A DNA stretch of 64,000 bases, from positions 1 to 64,000 of the forward strand of contig CATLBO010000003.1 in assembly GCA_949879025.1 (NCBI GenBank). The letters are read 5' to 3'. The notes under the pieces were generated by a model that saw only the letters and a list, made by a program, of their open reading frames with translations, searched no databases and was not told where the DNA came from. Positions within the stretch are counted from its first letter, which is position 1. Every line of letters starts with the position of its first letter. The stretch is from an uncultured Hungatella sp. (lineage in GTDB: Bacteria; Bacillota; Clostridia; Lachnospirales; Lachnospiraceae). Of this stretch, positions 30,467 through 41,032 are shown piece by piece. The position numbers and the translations under genes are program-made.

Positions 30467-31744
30467 CTAGTGTAATTTTATCTCTTTGATTACCTGAGGT
30501 CCGACGGCAATAAATTGGTTGGGGAAACCGCCATTGCCCATTCCGGAAATCGGGAAGTCAAATGTACCTTCGTATTTTAAATTGCCAAAACGGTTATATA
30601 TCCTACATGAGTCTTCATTATACAAAAAGATATTATCCCCGTCAATATCTACATGTTCATAGTCATAGCTAAATTCTTTGCTAAATATGTGATTTCCTTC
30701 CTTAGAATACAAATCGAGACGATAATCATATTCTCCGGTAACGGATTCTACTATAACGCCTGCATAGTTCTCTCCGTAAAAAACGGTTTTGATTTCTTCT
30801 TCTATAAGAACCTGTTTTAAAAGTTCCGGTGACATGACATCAAGAGAACTATAGAAAGAAATGCTGTTGTCGGCAAACGCTACGGAATAGACGCTGTCTA
30901 AGTAGCATACTTTAGGTATCATGCTGCTGTCATACATCTCGTGAAAGCCGCCTACCATACGGGTGGAAAGATTTTTTCCCACCTCAGAGAAGTTGTAAAA
31001 TGCCACGCGGTTTTTCAGTTGGCCGCCTTTCAAATAAATGTAGGAACCCATAAGCAGGGTTCCGTCAGGTGACAGGCTGACGTCTAAGGGGTGACCGATT
31101 TCTCCGTTAAGAAAGCAGGTGATTTCCAGTTTAAGGCGCATCCCCTCTTTCGTGTAGTAATAAATATGACTGGCTGTTGACGACTGGAGAATCGCTGCCA
31201 CCAGTCCTTTGGCTGATATGGTAACTTTTATAATGGGCATTTCTGTGGTAGCTGTTCCTAATATGCCGTCTTTGTTGAAAATCTGTATGGTATTTCCCTG
31301 CTGATCAGCTATGGCAGCATAGTCTCCGTTCACCGCTATAATTGGGGAACGCATCTCGTAGGATTGTATCCAGACATCCTTTCCCTTGGCATCTATATAG
31401 GAGGCGCCGTCTTTGCTGTATTTTATCATGTTGTCACCGAAACGTTCAAATGCAACGAAGCCGGCATCGTCCCTCTCAAACTGTCTCTCCCAGACTATGG
31501 ACGCTTCTTTATATTGGTAGCTGCGATTATACCAGTAGTAGGCGATAACGGCACCGGCAATCAGGATTAAGACAGCCAGGAAAAAGAGCAGGTGCCGACG
31601 GCGCGTACGGCTTTCGGCCTCTTGGATGATCTGCTTGCTGTCGTCTTCCTGGGGAGACTGGGGGCGCTGAGCACCGGGAGTGATGATGCGGCTGCGCAGT
31701 TGGTTTTTTCTGGATTCTCTGCTCATGGAACTCATGTCTGTCAT
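30467..31744 (-). CDS. DUF5711-like membrane protein (beta-propeller-like ectodomain)
   Basis: Single N-terminal TM ([21 protein letters not shown]) then repeated blade-like segments; family from memory. Confidence 0.7.
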   Translation of the reverse strand: MTDMSSMSRESRKNQLRSRIITPGAQRPQSPQEDDSKQIIQEAESRTRRRHLLFFLAVLILIAGAVIAYYWYNRSYQYKEASIVWERQFERDDAGFVAFERFGDNMIKYSKDGASYIDAKGKDVWIQSYEMRSPIIAVNGDYAAIADQQGNTIQIFNKDGILGTATTEMPIIKVTISAKGLVAAILQSSTASHIYYYTKEGMRLKLEITCFLNGEIGHPLDVSLSPDGTLLMGSYIYLKGGQLKNRVAFYNFSEVGKNLSTRMVGGFHEMYDSSMIPKVCYLDSVYSVAFADNSISFYSSLDVMSPELLKQVLIEEEIKTVFYGENYAGVIVESVTGEYDYRLDLYSKEGNHIFSKEFSYDYEHVDIDGDNIFLYNEDSCRIYNRFGNLKYEGTFDFPISGMGNGGFPNQFIAVGPQVIKEIKLH

Positions 31745-31775
31745 ATCTTTGGTTCTCCGTTATGGGGGGGAGTGG

Positions 31776-31917
31776 GCTTGATTTCGCTTCGCTCTGTCTC
31801 CGCTTTTGGGTATGCTTGATTTCGCTTCGCTCTATCTCCGCTTTTGGGTATGCTTGATTTCGCTTCGCTCTATCTCCGCTTTTGGGTATGCTTGATTTCG
31901 CTTCGCTCTATCTCCGC
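31776..31917. repeat. 38-bp tandem direct repeat, about 3.7 copies
   Basis: Unit gcttgatttcgcttcgctctatctccgcttttgggtat starts at 31776, 31814, 31852, 31890; diverged copy gctcgattccgctttgctccatctc at 31956. Confidence 0.92.
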
Positions 31918-32000
31918 AGTGAAAATAGGGGGTTGCGGCATCGACTCCGCAGTGCGCTCGATTCCGCTTTGCTCCATCTCGCTCACGGGCTTCGCCCTAT

Positions 32001-32065
32001 GAAAAAAGGCAGGCAAAAAGCTGCTTACGTGCCAGCACGACGCATCTTTTTGCCTGCCTTTTTTC
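32001..32065. terminator. 20-bp perfect hairpin, probable bidirectional terminator
   Basis: gaaaaaaggcaggcaaaaag (32001-32020) / ctttttgcctgccttttttc (32046-32065), U-tract on either strand. Confidence 0.75.
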
Positions 32066-32108
32066 GCACTGCTCATTGCCTACGTGGATTATACCACATC
32101 TCTTCCCC

Positions 32109-33374
32109 CTAAGGAAGAATCAATTTTTGACCGGAAATAATTTTGTCTTGACTTTCTAAATTATTCAATTTGCATATCTCTTCTACTCTGCTTAAACTGT
32201 TATATACTTCTAAGCATATGCTGTATAGTGTCTGCCCGTCTTGTACGATATATGTCTTGTTATTTTCGGTGACGGCTTGGGCCGGTTCTGCCGGTATGGC
32301 TGTTTCTTCGGCATAGGCAGTGCTTTCTGGTATGCCGCTTTGTCCATCTGTTGCTGCTTCTGTCTCTTCTCCGGCCTGGGCGGCTTGTCCTGCAGGGGCA
32401 ATATTTTCGGTCTCTGCCTGCTGTTCACCTGGGTATGCAGACGCCATGGTTTCTGTTCCCATGGAGGGTGAAACTTTTCCCTGCGCTTCTTCTACTAAAA
32501 GCTCGCTCCCTTCTTCCGTGTTACTGTAATCATTTGCATCTCCGTAAAGCTGGTCTCCTGACATGGCTGCAGGGTTGTCCTTTTCTTTAGAAATTACAGG
32601 AAGCGCAGAGGTAATGACGGATTCCATCTCCCTCATTTTCTCAAAATTATTGAACATTACCACGCCTCCTGCCAGCACCACAATCGACAAGGCGCTACAG
32701 AGGCTTCCTAAGACACGGATAGTCCCCCGCCTTGATACTGCCTGGATTTTATTATCTTCCATTCTCTGGCGGAAATCACGAATTACAGTATCCCCAGTTC
32801 CTGATTCCACCCGCCGGGCGTCTTTTCGCAGAATCATATAATCTTGCATCATCTGGTTGCGTTCATAATAGATGCTGTAGCCCCGCAGTTTATAAAAGCC
32901 GTCCTCCGAGGTTATGTATACAGCTTCCTCTCCCTCCAGCCCGGAGGTGAGATACATAAGCTGATTTTTCCCGGCAAAATACTGTCCGTGTTCTTTCCAG
33001 TAATTCAGCGGACTTAATGTGCTTCCCGGCGCACCGCACAGAAACCATCCCAGAATCACCCGCTTAGGGAACATCTGCTCCATCCCCTGATAGGCCTTTT
33101 TCCAGGCAGCTTCTGTAAATGACACTTTTTCTCCGCTTTCTGTTGCTTCTTCCATTTCCATGGCGCCGTCTACAAATAAATACGGCGTCCCGTCATGCTC
33201 TTCTACATTTCCCAATAATATCCCTACCCGCAGGTCTTGTCCTCCCCGCGGATAAAGCCGTTTCAGATACGTATTAACATAGTCCTCCAGGTATAACCGG
33301 ACAGACTGGTCTCTTTCTCCTATCTGCCTGATATTTTTCGGCAGCTTCGGAAATGGATTATATAATTCTCCCAT
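32109..33374 (-). CDS. LysM-domain membrane protein with MPN/JAMM-like N-terminal domain
   Basis: C-terminal LysM YIVQDGQTLYSICLEVYNSLSRVEEICKLNNLESQDKIISGQKLILP; central TM GSLCSALSIVVLAGGVVMF; N-terminal LRVGILLGN...RVILGWFLCGAPGSTLS. Confidence 0.8.
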   Translation of the reverse strand: MGELYNPFPKLPKNIRQIGERDQSVRLYLEDYVNTYLKRLYPRGGQDLRVGILLGNVEEHDGTPYLFVDGAMEMEEATESGEKVSFTEAAWKKAYQGMEQMFPKRVILGWFLCGAPGSTLSPLNYWKEHGQYFAGKNQLMYLTSGLEGEEAVYITSEDGFYKLRGYSIYYERNQMMQDYMILRKDARRVESGTGDTVIRDFRQRMEDNKIQAVSRRGTIRVLGSLCSALSIVVLAGGVVMFNNFEKMREMESVITSALPVISKEKDNPAAMSGDQLYGDANDYSNTEEGSELLVEEAQGKVSPSMGTETMASAYPGEQQAETENIAPAGQAAQAGEETEAATDGQSGIPESTAYAEETAIPAEPAQAVTENNKTYIVQDGQTLYSICLEVYNSLSRVEEICKLNNLESQDKIISGQKLILP

Positions 33375-33442
33375 AGGCTCACCCCGCTATCATTCTTCTT
33401 TCCGTTAAGATGAATCATAACACGGCTTTTATGCGAAAATTG

Positions 33443-34045
33443 TCAAACCAGGGCCATAGATTCCCATAATTTTTCGACAATACATACACTTTCGCTGATG
33501 CATTCCGCCATCCTCATGACCACGCTAAGCCGTATGCTTTGAAGCATTACAGGATCATAGTCTCCGCAGCTGCTGACAACCCCTGTAATAAACAAATCTC
33601 CAACCGAACGAAGCTCCTTGCTGACCCCCAGCCCCGGCTTTAACGATCCGCGTCCCACAGTAATACAGCCAATATGATCATGCATTCCCACAGATGCATC
33701 TACTGCAATAACCAGGTGATCCTGATAGTATTGCTCCACAATGCTTAACGTATCCTCCAGATTCATGGCATGAACCGGGCGGTTTAATGTTCCAAGAACC
33801 CTGATATGTTTCAGTTCCCGGTTTTTCAGCTGATATCCGATCAAAGGTCCCAAACTGTCCCCTGTAGAACGATCTGTCCCAATGCATAGAAGAAGCACCT
33901 TTTCTTTCCTGCTTTTTTCCAGTTCCTCCTGAATCATCATATATAACCTGGCCGCCAATTCAGCCGTTTCAAAGTTACGGTTCGTGTCATAATAATAAAG
34001 CTCCCTTTGTCTCAAGGGAGCCATTCGTTTCCACATGCTCATCAA
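33443..34045 (-). CDS. yyaC: YyaC-family spore protein (DUF1256)
   Basis: LLLCIGTDRSTGDSLGPLIGYQL, LGTLNRPVHAMNLEDTL, VDASVGMHDHIGCITVGRGSLKPGLGVSKELRSVGDLFITGVV. Confidence 0.88.
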   Translation of the reverse strand: MMSMWKRMAPLRQRELYYYDTNRNFETAELAARLYMMIQEELEKSRKEKVLLLCIGTDRSTGDSLGPLIGYQLKNRELKHIRVLGTLNRPVHAMNLEDTLSIVEQYYQDHLVIAVDASVGMHDHIGCITVGRGSLKPGLGVSKELRSVGDLFITGVVSSCGDYDPVMLQSIRLSVVMRMAECISESVCIVEKLWESMALV

Positions 34046-34097
34046 TGTCTCACCTGGTCTTTATTCTTAATCCTATTATAGACCAGGTTTGTCCTGT

Positions 34098-35189
34098 TTA
34101 TGCGTGCTGTTTTTTATATTGATCCATAGCCTCAGATAAATTGGACGCTGTCCCGTTTTCTACAAGATCCAATAATGCATCAAGCCTCTGAGGCTGTAAA
34201 AACTCCTTTTCCAGATACCCTCCGAACCTGTTGGTGACAAAAAGGCTTTTATCCTTTAGTTCCTCATTTAAATTCTTCAGTTCGCCCTCCTGAAATTCGC
34301 AGGTTTCCTTCAGCAGATCAATCTTTTCTTTGTTATTGGCGGTGATCTCATCGGCAATAATATTTCTGGTAACTGTTTCAAATGTATTTAACGCCTCTTT
34401 TTTCTTAGCCGCCGTCTCAGACATCATCTGTTCAATCTGTGCAATCTCATCATCGTGTTTCTGCAGGTTATAAATGGCCTCATTCTTATCTCTTCTGATA
34501 TCCCGGGTAATCCGCTTTATTTTCCTTTCATTAGCATATATCTGGTTCAGAATCTGTCGGCCCTCTTTAATCGTGTCCGAATATTTGTCTTTCGTCTTAT
34601 TGCCTATAGACACATACAACCCGCCAAACACAAAAACGCACCCAAAGTAAATCAGCCCTAAATGCAGCGGCTTCCGCTCCGGAATCAGCAAATAGCTGCT
34701 ATAGGGAATCACAAGAAAACATATGAGAAAAACAGCCAAAAATGCAGCGAATTCTGCCAGTCTTCTGGGAAAATACAGACGATAATACCAGCTGCTTCTG
34801 CAGAACATCGGTACACGGTTCTGCTGAAATATAGTTTTCATCTGCAGTTTCAGCTTCCGGTTCTCCTCCCGAAGCGGCGAAGTTTCTTCCGAAATCCGTT
34901 CCTTTACTCCCTGGCTTTTAGCCTTTTCCCTGCGTGATTTAGCTTTGCGCAGCCGCTCCTGCCCTCTGCTTAATTCTTTATCATAGCCGGATGCAATGTC
35001 CGCTGCCCTGCGCTTTATCGTCTGGCTGATATGATCCGCAACTGCCTTTTCCTCTGTCTCCAGCTGACGCCTGCTTTGTCCCAGCTGCTGAGACAATGCA
35101 GTCTCTCTCTGCTGCATCTCGTTTAAATCAGTCACTGCCTGTCTGGCCTCTTTTAAAAACGCTCCATAATCAGTAATGGGCTGATCCAT
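34098..35189 (-). CDS. Coiled-coil membrane protein of unknown function
   Basis: Start at MDQPITDYGAFLKEARQ with AGGAGG upstream; long coiled coils flanking two TMs (FAAFLAVFLICFLVIPYSSYLL, LGLIYFGCVFVFGGLYVSI). Confidence 0.7.
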   Translation of the reverse strand: MDQPITDYGAFLKEARQAVTDLNEMQQRETALSQQLGQSRRQLETEEKAVADHISQTIKRRAADIASGYDKELSRGQERLRKAKSRREKAKSQGVKERISEETSPLREENRKLKLQMKTIFQQNRVPMFCRSSWYYRLYFPRRLAEFAAFLAVFLICFLVIPYSSYLLIPERKPLHLGLIYFGCVFVFGGLYVSIGNKTKDKYSDTIKEGRQILNQIYANERKIKRITRDIRRDKNEAIYNLQKHDDEIAQIEQMMSETAAKKKEALNTFETVTRNIIADEITANNKEKIDLLKETCEFQEGELKNLNEELKDKSLFVTNRFGGYLEKEFLQPQRLDALLDLVENGTASNLSEAMDQYKKQHA

Positions 35190-35292
35190 TCGCCTTTCCT
35201 CCTTGGCACATTGTGCATATGGCACTATAAAGCTATTATAACTCCTGAAAGGCGGGTTTACAATAACAAGTGTTGGCAGCTTCCGTTTTTCT

Positions 35293-35559
35293 TTATTCCT
35301 CAATCACCTGAATTTCCAAAAAATCAAATTCAATATGTTCTATAAAATTATCCTGTCTGAACCGTGTCTTTGCATGGATCTGGAAATCCCGAACATTGGA
35401 ATCCAGCCAAATAGGTTTCCCCAAGTCAAAATAATAACATATTTCTTCCAATCCCTGAAATACCATTTGAGTACGGCTTAAGCTGTAATCCCCAATACAA
35501 ACCGTCGTGTCATCTGCCAGCCGGTTATTTTTCACTAATTTTCCCCACATGCGAAACAT
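35293..35559 (-). CDS. Conserved hypothetical protein
   Basis: MFRMWGKLVKNNRLADDTTVCIGDYSLSRTQMVFQGLEEICYYFDLGKPIWLDSNVRDFQ; upstream GGAGGGAGAGAAGGCA. Confidence 0.6.
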   Translation of the reverse strand: MFRMWGKLVKNNRLADDTTVCIGDYSLSRTQMVFQGLEEICYYFDLGKPIWLDSNVRDFQIHAKTRFRQDNFIEHIEFDFLEIQVIEE

Positions 35560-35637
35560 TGCCTTCTCTCCCTCCGATGCTGATCCGTGGCTTTCAGTAT
35601 AACGGATTTCAAATATTCTGTAAAGACATAGTGGCAA

Positions 35638-35672
35638 AATCCCCGGCTTCTGTTAAACAGAATCCGGGGATT
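35638..35672 (-). terminator. intrinsic terminator downstream of pgi
   Basis: AATCCCCGGCTTCTG / CAGAATCCGGGGATT (one mismatch), minus-strand TTTT tail. Confidence 0.65.
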
Positions 35673-35789
35673 ACACCATCTATCTTTTATTTTGGCCAAA
35701 ATCAAATTTTCAGTTTACGGCGGCCGCCACTATATTCAGCCTGTCTGACAAACCATCTGCCGAACTGACAGTTTTCCAATCTTTATGCT

Positions 35790-37139
35790 TTACAGTCTCT
35801 TAAGCAGTGCTTCCCTCTCCGCCTCATAGCCTGGCTTCCCAAGAAGCGCAAACATATTCTTCTTATAACTTTCCACTCCTGGCTGATTAAACGGATTCAC
35901 GCCCAGCAGATATCCGCTGATACCACATGCAAACTCAAAGAAGTAGAACAGCTGTCCCAGGCAATATGCATCCTGCGCAGGAATATTCACCTTAAGATTG
36001 GGAACCTGTCCGTCTGTATGAGCCAGAATCGTTCCGTTCATAGCGCTCTTATTAACAAAATCCACAGTCTTCCCTGCCAGATAATTCATGCCGTCAGTAT
36101 CCACTTCTTCCTCTTTTAAAACAACCTCTGCAGAAGAATCCTCTATCTCCAGGACTGTTTCAAACATAATCCTGGCGCCGTCCTGAATAAACTGTCCCAT
36201 GGAGTGCAGATCCGTGGTCAGATCCACTGCCGCCGGAAAGATGCCTTTCTGATCCTTGCCTTCACTTTCGCCGTACAGCTGTTTCCACCACTCAGATACA
36301 TAATGGAGACTTGGCTCATAATTTGCCACAATCTCCACGGATTTGCCTTTGCGGAGCAAAATATTGCGGATAGACGCATACAGCAGGGCCGGATTCTCCT
36401 CATAAGGCGTATCAAGAGCCTTGCTTCGTCCATATGCCGCCCCTTCCATCAATTTATCAATGTCTACGCCGCTGACTGCGATGGGAAGCAGGCCTACTGC
36501 CGTCAGTACGGAGAAACGGCCTCCCACGTCATCCGGAACTACGAAGCTTTCATATCCCTCCTGATTTGCCAGGTTCTTCAGAGCTCCCTTTGCCTTGTCC
36601 GTGGTTGCATAGATTCTCTTGTTCGCTTCCTCTTTTCCATATTTCTCAATAAGCATCTCTTTAAACACACGGAAAGCAATGGCTGGCTCTGTCGTAGTGC
36701 CGGACTTGGAAATGATATTGATTGAAAAGTCTTTGCCCTTCAAAACATCCTGAAGATCTTTTATATATTTACTGCTGATGCTGTTGCCCACAAAATAAAT
36801 CTCCGGGGTCTTCCGCTCTTCCTTACCCAGAACATTATAAAAACTATGGGTCAAAAATTCAATGGCTGCCCTGGCTCCCAGGTAGGAACCGCCGATTCCA
36901 ATTACCAGAAGGACATCGGAGTCACCCTGAATTTTAGCAGCTGCTTTCTTGATTCTGTTAAACTCCTCTTTATCATAATCAACCGGAAGGTCAATCCATC
37001 CAAGAAAATCATTTCCTGCGCCGCTTTTCGCCAGCAGCACCTCTTTTGCGCACATTACAGGCGCTTTCATATTTTTTACTTCCTCTGCTGAAATAAAGCC
37101 TGCTGCTTTGGAATAATCAAATGTTACTTCTCTTCCCAT
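35790..37139 (-). CDS. pgi: Glucose-6-phosphate isomerase
   Basis: [52 protein letters not shown]. Confidence 0.95.
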   Translation of the reverse strand: MGREVTFDYSKAAGFISAEEVKNMKAPVMCAKEVLLAKSGAGNDFLGWIDLPVDYDKEEFNRIKKAAAKIQGDSDVLLVIGIGGSYLGARAAIEFLTHSFYNVLGKEERKTPEIYFVGNSISSKYIKDLQDVLKGKDFSINIISKSGTTTEPAIAFRVFKEMLIEKYGKEEANKRIYATTDKAKGALKNLANQEGYESFVVPDDVGGRFSVLTAVGLLPIAVSGVDIDKLMEGAAYGRSKALDTPYEENPALLYASIRNILLRKGKSVEIVANYEPSLHYVSEWWKQLYGESEGKDQKGIFPAAVDLTTDLHSMGQFIQDGARIMFETVLEIEDSSAEVVLKEEEVDTDGMNYLAGKTVDFVNKSAMNGTILAHTDGQVPNLKVNIPAQDAYCLGQLFYFFEFACGISGYLLGVNPFNQPGVESYKKNMFALLGKPGYEAEREALLKRL

Positions 37140-37435
37140 TGTATTCCTCTCCTTTTCCTTTTCTGGTATTCATACCGGCATTATGCCCTGTTCCTTAGAA
37201 GCGGCCCTAAACCGCACCGTCTCTTCCCATCTGGATATCGGGCAGTGCTGTCAGGGTGCTGACATATATGCATATCAGTATGCTTTTTTATTATACCACA
37301 ATTTACCTTTCGTAGCGATACAATTTACAGAAATTCCCTATAATATTTCCTCAATACAACCCGCCTGTCAGCGATGCCGACACATTACGACGGTTCTGTC
37401 CCGCCATTTCTGACAGTACTATTTTCCATACCTGT

Positions 37436-38473
37436 TTAAACTAAATACTGCTTTAAGATCTGCCCCACCAATTCCAATTCATCCGGCGATAAATCTTTTA
37501 TCCACTCCCCATCTGTCTGATTCCGCTCCCTGCTTGCAGCAATCTGCTCCAGACTGTTTTTCAGATAATCTGTATCCCGCCGTCCGTTTTCCTCTTGATT
37601 TGCACTTTCTGCCTCCTGGAGCTTCTTTCCCCCGCGTCCGGATCTCCTCTGGCTTCTTGCGGCAATTTCCTCTGTTCTGTCTATGCGGTTTCCGTTTTTC
37701 CCCAAACGCTCTCCGGTCATTCCTTGAGCTTGTCCATCCATCTTCTCATACTCTTCCAGGCCAAAGCTTTCCAAATCTTTTCCTTTAAAATCCTTGTCCT
37801 CTTCACCGCTGTCTTTCCCGCCCTGACGGGCTAAAGCCCTTGTTCCTCCGTCTCTTAAGCTTCTTCTGTCCATGGTGCGTATAGTATCCCGGTTCCCCAA
37901 AGTCCCTGTGGATTTTCCGTTTTCCCGCCTTCCGTCGTCAGAAGCCGCTGCTGCCTCCCTTACAAGACGGTTAAACAAAGAATTTTCCATATAATCCTGT
38001 AAGGCATTTAAAAGCTGCTGCTTTCTCTCTGTTAAGTTTGCCCAGTAGTCCGCAACCATAGTCACCAGTCCGGTTAAAATCCCGACAGAGCTGTAAAGCA
38101 CTATGTAATAGCTGTCACACCGATACCAATATGCGCCGAAAGATGCAGCGCCTCCCATCAAAAAGCAGAGAATCGTCATCTGTCCGCCTAGGCTGCTCCA
38201 TCCGCTTAAGGTCATGCCCAAAAAGCGATAATTGGTAAGCTGTTTCTCCAGATATACTCTGCTGTTATGAATTCCCTGATTTAATCGGTAAGTATTCTCC
38301 GTTTTCTGTTTCAGATCCCGCAGATAACGATTCTTGGTCAGCGTCATGTTGTCTGTTTCTTTCATTAATCTTTTGTACAGGTTCCGCGCTATCAGCCGGC
38401 TGAGAAGTCCCAGACCGCATACGGCTGCCAGCACGTACAAAGCTTTTCCGGTTTCTAAAAATTCAAGCATCAT
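37436..38473 (-). CDS. Hypothetical membrane protein with long charged linker
   Basis: Start at MMLEFLETGKALYVLAAVCG after AAGGGGAG; three TM segments; charged C-terminal linker ending SPDELELVGQILKQYLV. Confidence 0.7.
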   Translation of the reverse strand: MMLEFLETGKALYVLAAVCGLGLLSRLIARNLYKRLMKETDNMTLTKNRYLRDLKQKTENTYRLNQGIHNSRVYLEKQLTNYRFLGMTLSGWSSLGGQMTILCFLMGGAASFGAYWYRCDSYYIVLYSSVGILTGLVTMVADYWANLTERKQQLLNALQDYMENSLFNRLVREAAAASDDGRRENGKSTGTLGNRDTIRTMDRRSLRDGGTRALARQGGKDSGEEDKDFKGKDLESFGLEEYEKMDGQAQGMTGERLGKNGNRIDRTEEIAARSQRRSGRGGKKLQEAESANQEENGRRDTDYLKNSLEQIAASRERNQTDGEWIKDLSPDELELVGQILKQYLV

Positions 38474-38599
38474 AAAAAGCTCCCCTTTCTTAACAAAATG
38501 ATTTTTCAACGATTTTTATTATAACCGTCTCAATCCATTTTGGGAAGTTCAGGGAGCCTGGAATCGTTCGTCAAATTCTCCTTTAAAACGATTATGAAC

Positions 38600-39295
38600 C
38601 TAATCCAGTTTCTCAACCAAGGCCATTACCAGCTTAACACTGTGCTCAATCGCCTTTGCCTCAAACTCTTCATAGCTCATAATAGCGCTGTCATCTGCTT
38701 TATCCGAAATAGCCCTGATAATCAAAAACGGAATCTTATTAAGGTAAGCTACTTGGGCAATAGCCGCTCCTTCCATCTCTGTACAGTATCCGGCAAATGT
38801 TTCTGTCAGCCAAGCCTTTTTCGCCCTATCAGACACAAACTGATCCCCGCTGACAATGCGGCCCACATGAACTCCGATTTCCGGGATTACCCTGGTACAA
38901 CACTCCCTGGCTGTCTCAATCATGCGGCTGTCCCCCTGAAATATGGAGTTGTCCATCTGGGGAATCTGCCCTACGGAATACCCAAAACCTGTTGCATCCA
39001 TATCATGCTGAAGCGTGTCTTTTGAAAGCACAATATCCCCAATATTAATCTCATTCCGCAAAGAGCCTGCGATTCCTGTGTTAATGATCCCTGTCACATG
39101 ATACCTGTCCGCCAATATCTGGCTACAGACAGCTGCATTTACCTTGCCGATTCCAGACCTGACGATCACCACATCTTTGCCCGCCAGGGTTCCCTGATAG
39201 AAATCCATTCCTGCAGCCGTAGAAATACTCACATTTTCCATGCAGTCTTTCAAGTTTGCCACTTCCTCACTCATAGCACCAATAATTCCAAGCAT
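38600..39295 (-). CDS. mtnN: 5'-methylthioadenosine/S-adenosylhomocysteine nucleosidase
   Basis: MLGIIGAMSEEVANL, IINTGIAGSL, CTEMEGAAIAQVAYL, RAISDKAD. Confidence 0.93.
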   Translation of the reverse strand: MLGIIGAMSEEVANLKDCMENVSISTAAGMDFYQGTLAGKDVVIVRSGIGKVNAAVCSQILADRYHVTGIINTGIAGSLRNEINIGDIVLSKDTLQHDMDATGFGYSVGQIPQMDNSIFQGDSRMIETARECCTRVIPEIGVHVGRIVSGDQFVSDRAKKAWLTETFAGYCTEMEGAAIAQVAYLNKIPFLIIRAISDKADDSAIMSYEEFEAKAIEHSVKLVMALVEKLD

Positions 39296-39313
39296 TGTTT
39301 ATCCTCCTGTTCT

Positions 39314-40162
39314 CTATATCCTATCTATCAATCCAAGTTCTTTCATAACCTGGCAGATTCCGTCCTCATCTGGTTCTCTGAAGTAATATTCAGCTAATGC
39401 CTTTAATTCTTTTGGCCCGTTTTCATAGGCCACTCCCGTGTGAACAGCCTCAAGCATCTGGTAATCATTCATACTATCCCCAAAGCCAATGGTATCGTCC
39501 ATATCTTCGCCAAAATACTCCATAACTTTTCTAATGCCGTCCCCTTTTGTACAGTCCTTCAAAATAATTTCGCCGTTAACACAAGGGTTCTCTTTTCCTG
39601 AAAATAATACTACATGAAAATATTTCTCTAAAAATGGCCGGCAGCCATTGATTTGATCCATATGGTCGGCAATGAAGCACATCTTTGCCACTCCTGTCTT
39701 TGCAATATCAAAAGATTCTACAGGCTGGATTCTTTCCTTTCTCTTTATCTGCTCCCAGTACCGAATCAATTCCGGATTATTCTGCATACGCTTTATTTCT
39801 TTTTGTTCAAAAAACTTCATGGCTCCCGAAGTCTGATAAATCATATCTTTGGCCTCCAGAGTAAACTGTATCCTGTTTTTCCAAAACAGTGCCATTACTT
39901 GCTCTATGAGCAGCGGCTCCATGTAATGTTCGAAAATATATCTGGACTCTATCTCCACAAAGCTCCCTGCACCACTGATTGTTCCGTCTGTCTCCAACTC
40001 TGTCACATCTCCTGCAATGGATGCAGGCACTCTTCCGGTACACACAAACACTTTATGTCCCATTTCCCTAGCTCTGTTAACTGCTCTTTTTGTCCCATCC
40101 GTAATTCTTCTGGACTTTCCTGCCAATGTACCATCTATGTCAAAAAACAAGTATTTTCCCAT
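39314..40162 (-). CDS. Cof-type HAD-IIB family hydrolase
   Basis: KYLFFDIDGTLAGKSRRIT, IGFGDSMNDYQMLEAV. Confidence 0.88.
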   Translation of the reverse strand: MGKYLFFDIDGTLAGKSRRITDGTKRAVNRAREMGHKVFVCTGRVPASIAGDVTELETDGTISGAGSFVEIESRYIFEHYMEPLLIEQVMALFWKNRIQFTLEAKDMIYQTSGAMKFFEQKEIKRMQNNPELIRYWEQIKRKERIQPVESFDIAKTGVAKMCFIADHMDQINGCRPFLEKYFHVVLFSGKENPCVNGEIILKDCTKGDGIRKVMEYFGEDMDDTIGFGDSMNDYQMLEAVHTGVAYENGPKELKALAEYYFREPDEDGICQVMKELGLIDRI

Positions 40163-40462
40163 TACTTTCCTCTCAATATCCGCCTACCCCCTGGATGCTG
40201 CCATAGATGTATCGATTCTTTACGGCAGACTGCCCATAGGTTCGCTTTCCAAAATAAGGCTCTGCACTGCATCGTGCTGTCCAAGGCGTATTCTAGCATG
40301 GTTCCCCTTTCACGTCAAGAGTCCCTCTTTTCCTTAAAAATAATGGAATAGTTAGTATAATTATTGTTCTCTAAGCACCAGCAAGCGGCAATACATTATA
40401 ATAAAGGACGCCGCATTCTCTTTATGCAGCGCCCTTCACTCCAGAAAATTCTGCTGTCCCCC

Positions 40463-41032
40463 TTACGGATTCGGGTTCACGATCTCCAACAGCTCAAATT
40501 CCCCGTTATTATACTTAAATTTTAAAATGCAGCAATTCCCCAGGCGTCCCTTTGGCATCACTGAACTGGTATGCTCCCAATACCTCATAAATTGTCTGCA
40601 TGAAGCTCCATGGGATACAGCCAGCACTGCCTGATGCCCCTCATGTTCCATGATTTCAGTCAACACCCGGTTCATACGCTCCCGTACTTCTATCTCCCCC
40701 TCACCACCAAAGGCCTTGAAGTAATCCCCATAAGGAAGTTTCGGATTCAGGTCTTCGCTCTCCCCTTCAAAAACCCCGAAATTCCACTCCTTTAATCCTT
40801 TCGTACGCTTATACGGCATATCCGTAACAATCTCCAACGTATCGCAGGCCCGCTCCGATGTAGAAGAATATGCATGGTCAAATGTGATCTGATGCTCTGC
40901 AAAATACTGGGCTGCATTCTGCGCCTGCTCGATTCCCAGCTGCGTTAGCGGCGCATCACATACACCTTGAATTTTGCGTCTCACATTAAACAAAGTCTGT
41001 CCATGGCGCATCAAATACAATATCTTTTCCAT
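40463..41032 (-). CDS. Histidine phosphatase (phosphoglycerate mutase-like) family protein
   Basis: LYLMRHGQTLFNVRRKIQG; VLAVSHGASCRQF. Confidence 0.88.
   Translation of the reverse strand: MEKILYLMRHGQTLFNVRRKIQGVCDAPLTQLGIEQAQNAAQYFAEHQITFDHAYSSTSERACDTLEIVTDMPYKRTKGLKEWNFGVFEGESEDLNPKLPYGDYFKAFGGEGEIEVRERMNRVLTEIMEHEGHQAVLAVSHGASCRQFMRYWEHTSSVMPKGRLGNCCILKFKYNNGEFELLEIVNPNP

Noticed and set aside
31776-31917. Possible CRISPR array
   Set aside because: Copies are directly abutting with no spacers, and no cas genes are nearby.
31870-32076. 68-aa minus-strand ORF over the repeats and hairpin
   Set aside because: Translation runs through the tandem repeats and hairpin; the 38-bp period breaks frame between copies.
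39653-40351. 232-aa plus-strand ORF
   Set aside because: Antisense to the HAD hydrolase; no domain or ribosome-binding site.
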